Shown here in pieces: positions 20,744-21,749 of a stretch of DNA of 21,749 nucleotides. This stretch comes from a virus. Made by a program: the position numbers and the translations under genes. Where the stretch lies: positions 1 to 21,749 of the IMG/VR virus record IMGVR_UViG_3300027896_002719. One strand, written 5' to 3'. Under the pieces are notes generated by a model. The model did not search any database, had not been told where the DNA came from, and saw only the letters and a list, made by a program, of their open reading frames with translations. Position 1 is the stretch's first letter. Each line of letters starts with the position of its first letter.

Positions 20744-20820
20744 GTCCCGAGTGTCCCGGTGTCCGCGAGGTCCGGGGAGGTGTGTAAGGCACCTTGACAG
20801 CACTCGGGACTTTTCTTTTT
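20744..20820 (+). promoter_or_regulatory. Three-way-junction RNA with a T-tract (attenuator/terminator-like)
   Basis: The closing stem is a perfect 10-bp pair, GTCCCGAGTG (20744-20753) with CACTCGGGAC (20801-20810). Inside it are two hairpins: CCCGG/CCGGG (20755-20759, 20772-20776) and AGGTG/CACCT (20778-20782, 20790-20794) with a 7-base loop. TTTTCTTTTT (20811-20820) follows directly, and GGAGG for the next gene comes right after. The layout is that of a branched intrinsic terminator or attenuator just upstream of a coding region. No known riboswitch class is recognised. Confidence 0.6.
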
Positions 20821-20830
20821 GGAGGATGTC

Positions 20831-21037
20831 ATGGAAAAGAAGACCCCTGCATTAAGTCTGGAAGTCTCATCTAAAGTCGGCAATTCCTTAAATCTCATCA
20901 AAGCTCTGGGTGATTCCCTGGTTTGTATCGGAATCGCCAAGAACCAAGCCAGCTTACTTGATGGCACCCTTCAAAACTTGGGGCTCCTCATCATCGACCA
21001 GGTGAATGAGTTGGGCTCATCCCTGGGGGTGATCTGA
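20831..21037 (+). CDS. Small hypothetical helical protein (68 aa)
   Basis: ATG 20831 follows GGAGG by 5 bases and lies just beyond the T-tract of the structured leader. The 68-aa product (MEKKTPALSLEVSSKVGNSL, then LNLIKALGDSLVCIGIA and LDGTLQNLGLLIIDQVNELG) is helical with regular Leu/Ile spacing, perhaps a small bundle. No family is recognised. Its stop overlaps the HNH gene start by one base (TGATG). Being the first gene behind a strong promoter and an attenuator-like element suggests tightly controlled expression. Confidence 0.6.
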   Translation: MEKKTPALSLEVSSKVGNSLNLIKALGDSLVCIGIAKNQASLLDGTLQNLGLLIIDQVNELGSSLGVI

Positions 21038-21591
21038 TGCAAGATGAAATCTGGAAAACTCACCCGTACCATACTGACTATGAAATCTCTAACCTTGGCC
21101 GCGTTAAAAGACGCACCCCAGCTAAAGGAACGCGGCCGGGGCTCATCATGCGTCAAACAACAAACCGATTCGGCTACCGCAAAATAGGGTTAATGGTGAA
21201 CGGAAAGCAGAAACTTATAAGCGTCCATACCCTTGTACTTGAAACCTTTGTGGGTCCGAAACCTGACGGCTATATCTGTAACCATAAGGACGGCGTAAAA
21301 GCCAAAAATCAAGCATCAAACCTTGAATGGGTAACTTATGCTGAGAATACCAAACACGCCATTACCACAGGCTTAAAACCGATTAATCCTGATGCAGTAT
21401 ACCGGCAGCCTAAGAAGGGCAGGCCAACGGGCGAACGAGTTGGAACAGCCAAACTCACAAATGAGGACGTACTACAAATAAAAGAACTTTTGGCTAAAGG
21501 ATTTTCTCAACGGAAAATCGCCAAAATGTTCAAGGTTGCTCAATGCACCATTACTGACATCAATAAAAAGAGGACTTGGCAACATATTTAA
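21037..21591 (+). CDS. HNH endonuclease with NUMOD4 and C-terminal helix-turn-helix (homing-type)
   Basis: This 184-aa protein is a homing-type nuclease that cuts DNA to spread its own gene. Residues 1-50 form a NUMOD4-like DNA-binding segment (WKTHPYHTDYEISNLGRVKR). Residues about 60-105 form the HNH_3-type nuclease (SVHTLVLETFVG with H64, YICNHKDGVKAKN with N82-H83, SNLEWVTYAENT). The C-terminal part is a helix-turn-helix (KLTNEDVLQIKELLAKG, SQRKIAKMFKVAQCTI). Its ATG is coupled to the upstream gene by TGATG overlap. It stands between the MoxR module genes and looks like an inserted selfish gene that may have taken over that start site. Confidence 0.88.
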   Translation: MQDEIWKTHPYHTDYEISNLGRVKRRTPAKGTRPGLIMRQTTNRFGYRKIGLMVNGKQKLISVHTLVLETFVGPKPDGYICNHKDGVKAKNQASNLEWVTYAENTKHAITTGLKPINPDAVYRQPKKGRPTGERVGTAKLTNEDVLQIKELLAKGFSQRKIAKMFKVAQCTITDINKKRTWQHI

Positions 21592-21605
21592 AGGAGACAA
21601 AGACC

Positions 21606-21749
21606 ATGAGCGCAAATCTGACAGAAAAGGCCATGCTGGTTAAGTTGTCAATCTCCAAGTGGAGCGCCCGGAAATACGACAAGAAAGTCAGCGCGGAGGT
21701 GGCGGACCAGTACGGGACCGACCAGGAACGCGGCCGTTATAACAAGGTC
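21606..21749 (+). CDS. Conserved-looking phage protein next to the MoxR module (5' part only)
   Basis: The frame starts at ATG 21606, with GGAG 10 bases upstream, and runs off the window with 48 codons visible. It begins MSANLTEKAMLVKLSISKWS and continues ARKYDKKVSAEVADQYG then ERGRYNKV. The 'MLVKLSIS.W..RK.DK' opening resembles DUF3150-type proteins that accompany MoxR and CobT/VWA genes in phages. That match is from memory and rests on few residues, so it is tentative. Its place after MoxR and HNH fits the module. Confidence 0.5.
   Translation, partial: MSANLTEKAMLVKLSISKWSARKYDKKVSAEVADQYGTDQERGRYNKV

Noticed and set aside
20655-20855. A 66-aa plus-strand frame beginning MKKILWSCRNN.
   Set aside because: It has no ribosome binding site, lies in the promoter leader, and is overlapped by the three-way-junction stems.
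1-21749. CRISPR arrays, integrase or att sites, insertion sequences and rRNA genes.
   Set aside because: No regularly spaced repeats, integrase, transposase or rRNA were found. The tRNA lies in a phage operon and shows no flanking duplication marking an attachment site.

Overview
This window is part of a tailed-phage genome or prophage, most likely a podovirus-like phage of an unidentified Gram-negative host. That rests on a compact, co-directional block holding an adaptor, a tail nozzle-like beta-propeller, an N4-gp56/P22-like capsid, a scaffold, a podovirus-type portal and a large terminase. A transglycosylase with a signal peptide and a heptosyltransferase-type sugar enzyme suggest, but do not prove, a Gram-negative host. 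No integrase, repressor of a known family or host gene is visible, so lysogeny cannot be judged. Genes are GC-rich, tightly packed, often coupled by ATGA or TGATG overlaps, and usually preceded by strong GGAGG ribosome binding sites.

Layout. Everything from 1 to about 19.07 kb reads leftward (minus strand), except a small rightward two-gene island at 14.17-14.62 kb. In the direction of transcription this arm begins with the terminase small subunit (18304-19071). Next come a 500-bp gene-free stretch with inverted repeats and a sigma70-like promoter (17820-17848), and a run of small accessory genes: a membrane micro-protein, a two-part protein of unknown function, a proline tRNA embedded in an ORF, a RyR-domain protein, a KTSC protein, a zinc ribbon and a short DNA-methyltransferase-like protein. 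A lytic transglycosylase follows. After a rho-independent terminator the arm continues with the terminase large subunit, a three-enzyme surface-sugar cassette (acetyltransferase, double glycosyltransferase, SAM methyltransferase), three tiny proteins sharing a C-terminal tail motif, portal, scaffold, major capsid, minor head proteins, adaptor and the nozzle-like protein that runs off the left edge.

From 19.26 kb rightward the direction switches. A consensus-like promoter with a palindrome in its spacer precedes a leader of about 340 nt rich in inverted repeats, then a MoxR-type AAA+ ATPase. Immediately after it comes a second near-consensus promoter, a predicted three-way-junction RNA ending in a T-tract, a small unknown gene, an HNH endonuclease, and the start of a conserved-looking protein that runs off the right edge.

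How the genes fit together. The minus strand is the DNA packaging, lysis and virion-assembly programme, and the plus strand begins a separate MoxR-based module. The most unusual points are the GATase1-like domain inserted in the nozzle-like protein, the branched RNA leader at 20744-20820, the proline tRNA with C33 nested in an ORF, the PTG tail motif shared by three adjacent tiny proteins, the glycosyltransferase cassette inside the head genes, and the counter-oriented AbrB island. All family assignments come from reading motifs by eye; no database search was run.
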